From: Ktedonobacterales bacterium
Lineage (GTDB): Bacteria > Chloroflexota > Ktedonobacteria > Ktedonobacterales > JADMIN01
Reading direction: 5' to 3'
NCBI GenBank assembly: GCA_025450405.1
Contig: JANWHL010000137.1
Span: forward strand, 1-5,461
Length of the DNA: 5,461 nucleotides
Positions 5,453 to 5,461 of the stretch are shown piece after piece. Below the pieces are notes generated by a model that was given only the letters and a program-made list of their open reading frames with translations, was not told the origin of the DNA and made no database searches. The position numbers were made by a program, and so were the translations under genes. Position 1 is the first letter of the stretch. Every line of letters begins with the position of its first letter.

Positions 5453-5461
5453 CTGTACCGC

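Overview
This is a compact, very GC-rich window in which every supported gene lies on the minus strand. Read in the direction of transcription (right to left), it holds four genes. First is a thiamine-diphosphate (ThDP) and FAD dependent pyruvate oxidase of the PoxB type (5345 to 3507). Second is an unrecognised polytopic membrane protein built from two tandem copies of one four-helix unit (3494 to 2376). Third is a gluconate 2-dehydrogenase subunit 3 family protein (2379 to 1498). Fourth is a GMC-family FAD oxidoreductase (1204 to the left edge), whose C-terminal part is cut off by the window.

The first three genes look like one operon. The pyruvate oxidase stop and the membrane-protein start are 12 nt apart, and the membrane-protein stop and the subunit 3 start overlap as ATGA. 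Each gene has a purine-rich ribosome binding site. The GMC gene is the usual partner of subunit 3 but is separated from it by 293 nt of non-coding DNA. That gap holds G/C-rich hairpins resembling an interspersed intergenic repeat, then a somewhat AT-richer leader and a strong AGGAGG site before a GTG start. The 116 nt right of the pyruvate oxidase start hold two small inverted repeats and a 14-bp tandem repeat just upstream of the ribosome binding site.

Functionally the window reads as a small respiratory or redox module. A flavin enzyme oxidises pyruvate, a GMC dehydrogenase with its small subunit oxidises a sugar, sugar acid or alcohol, and a duplicated membrane protein with paired His, Glu and Arg residues could anchor the complex or pass on electrons. 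Neither dehydrogenase subunit shows a Tat or Sec signal peptide and no cytochrome c gene is visible. This differs from the classical periplasmic gluconate dehydrogenase complex, although a cytochrome could lie left of the window.

The organism is a high-GC bacterium. The gene set, Shine-Dalgarno sites and CCCCTCTCC/GGGAGAGGGG type intergenic repeat would suit a Chloroflexota (Thermomicrobia-like) or similar soil or thermophilic lineage, but this is a weak inference; no marker gene is present.
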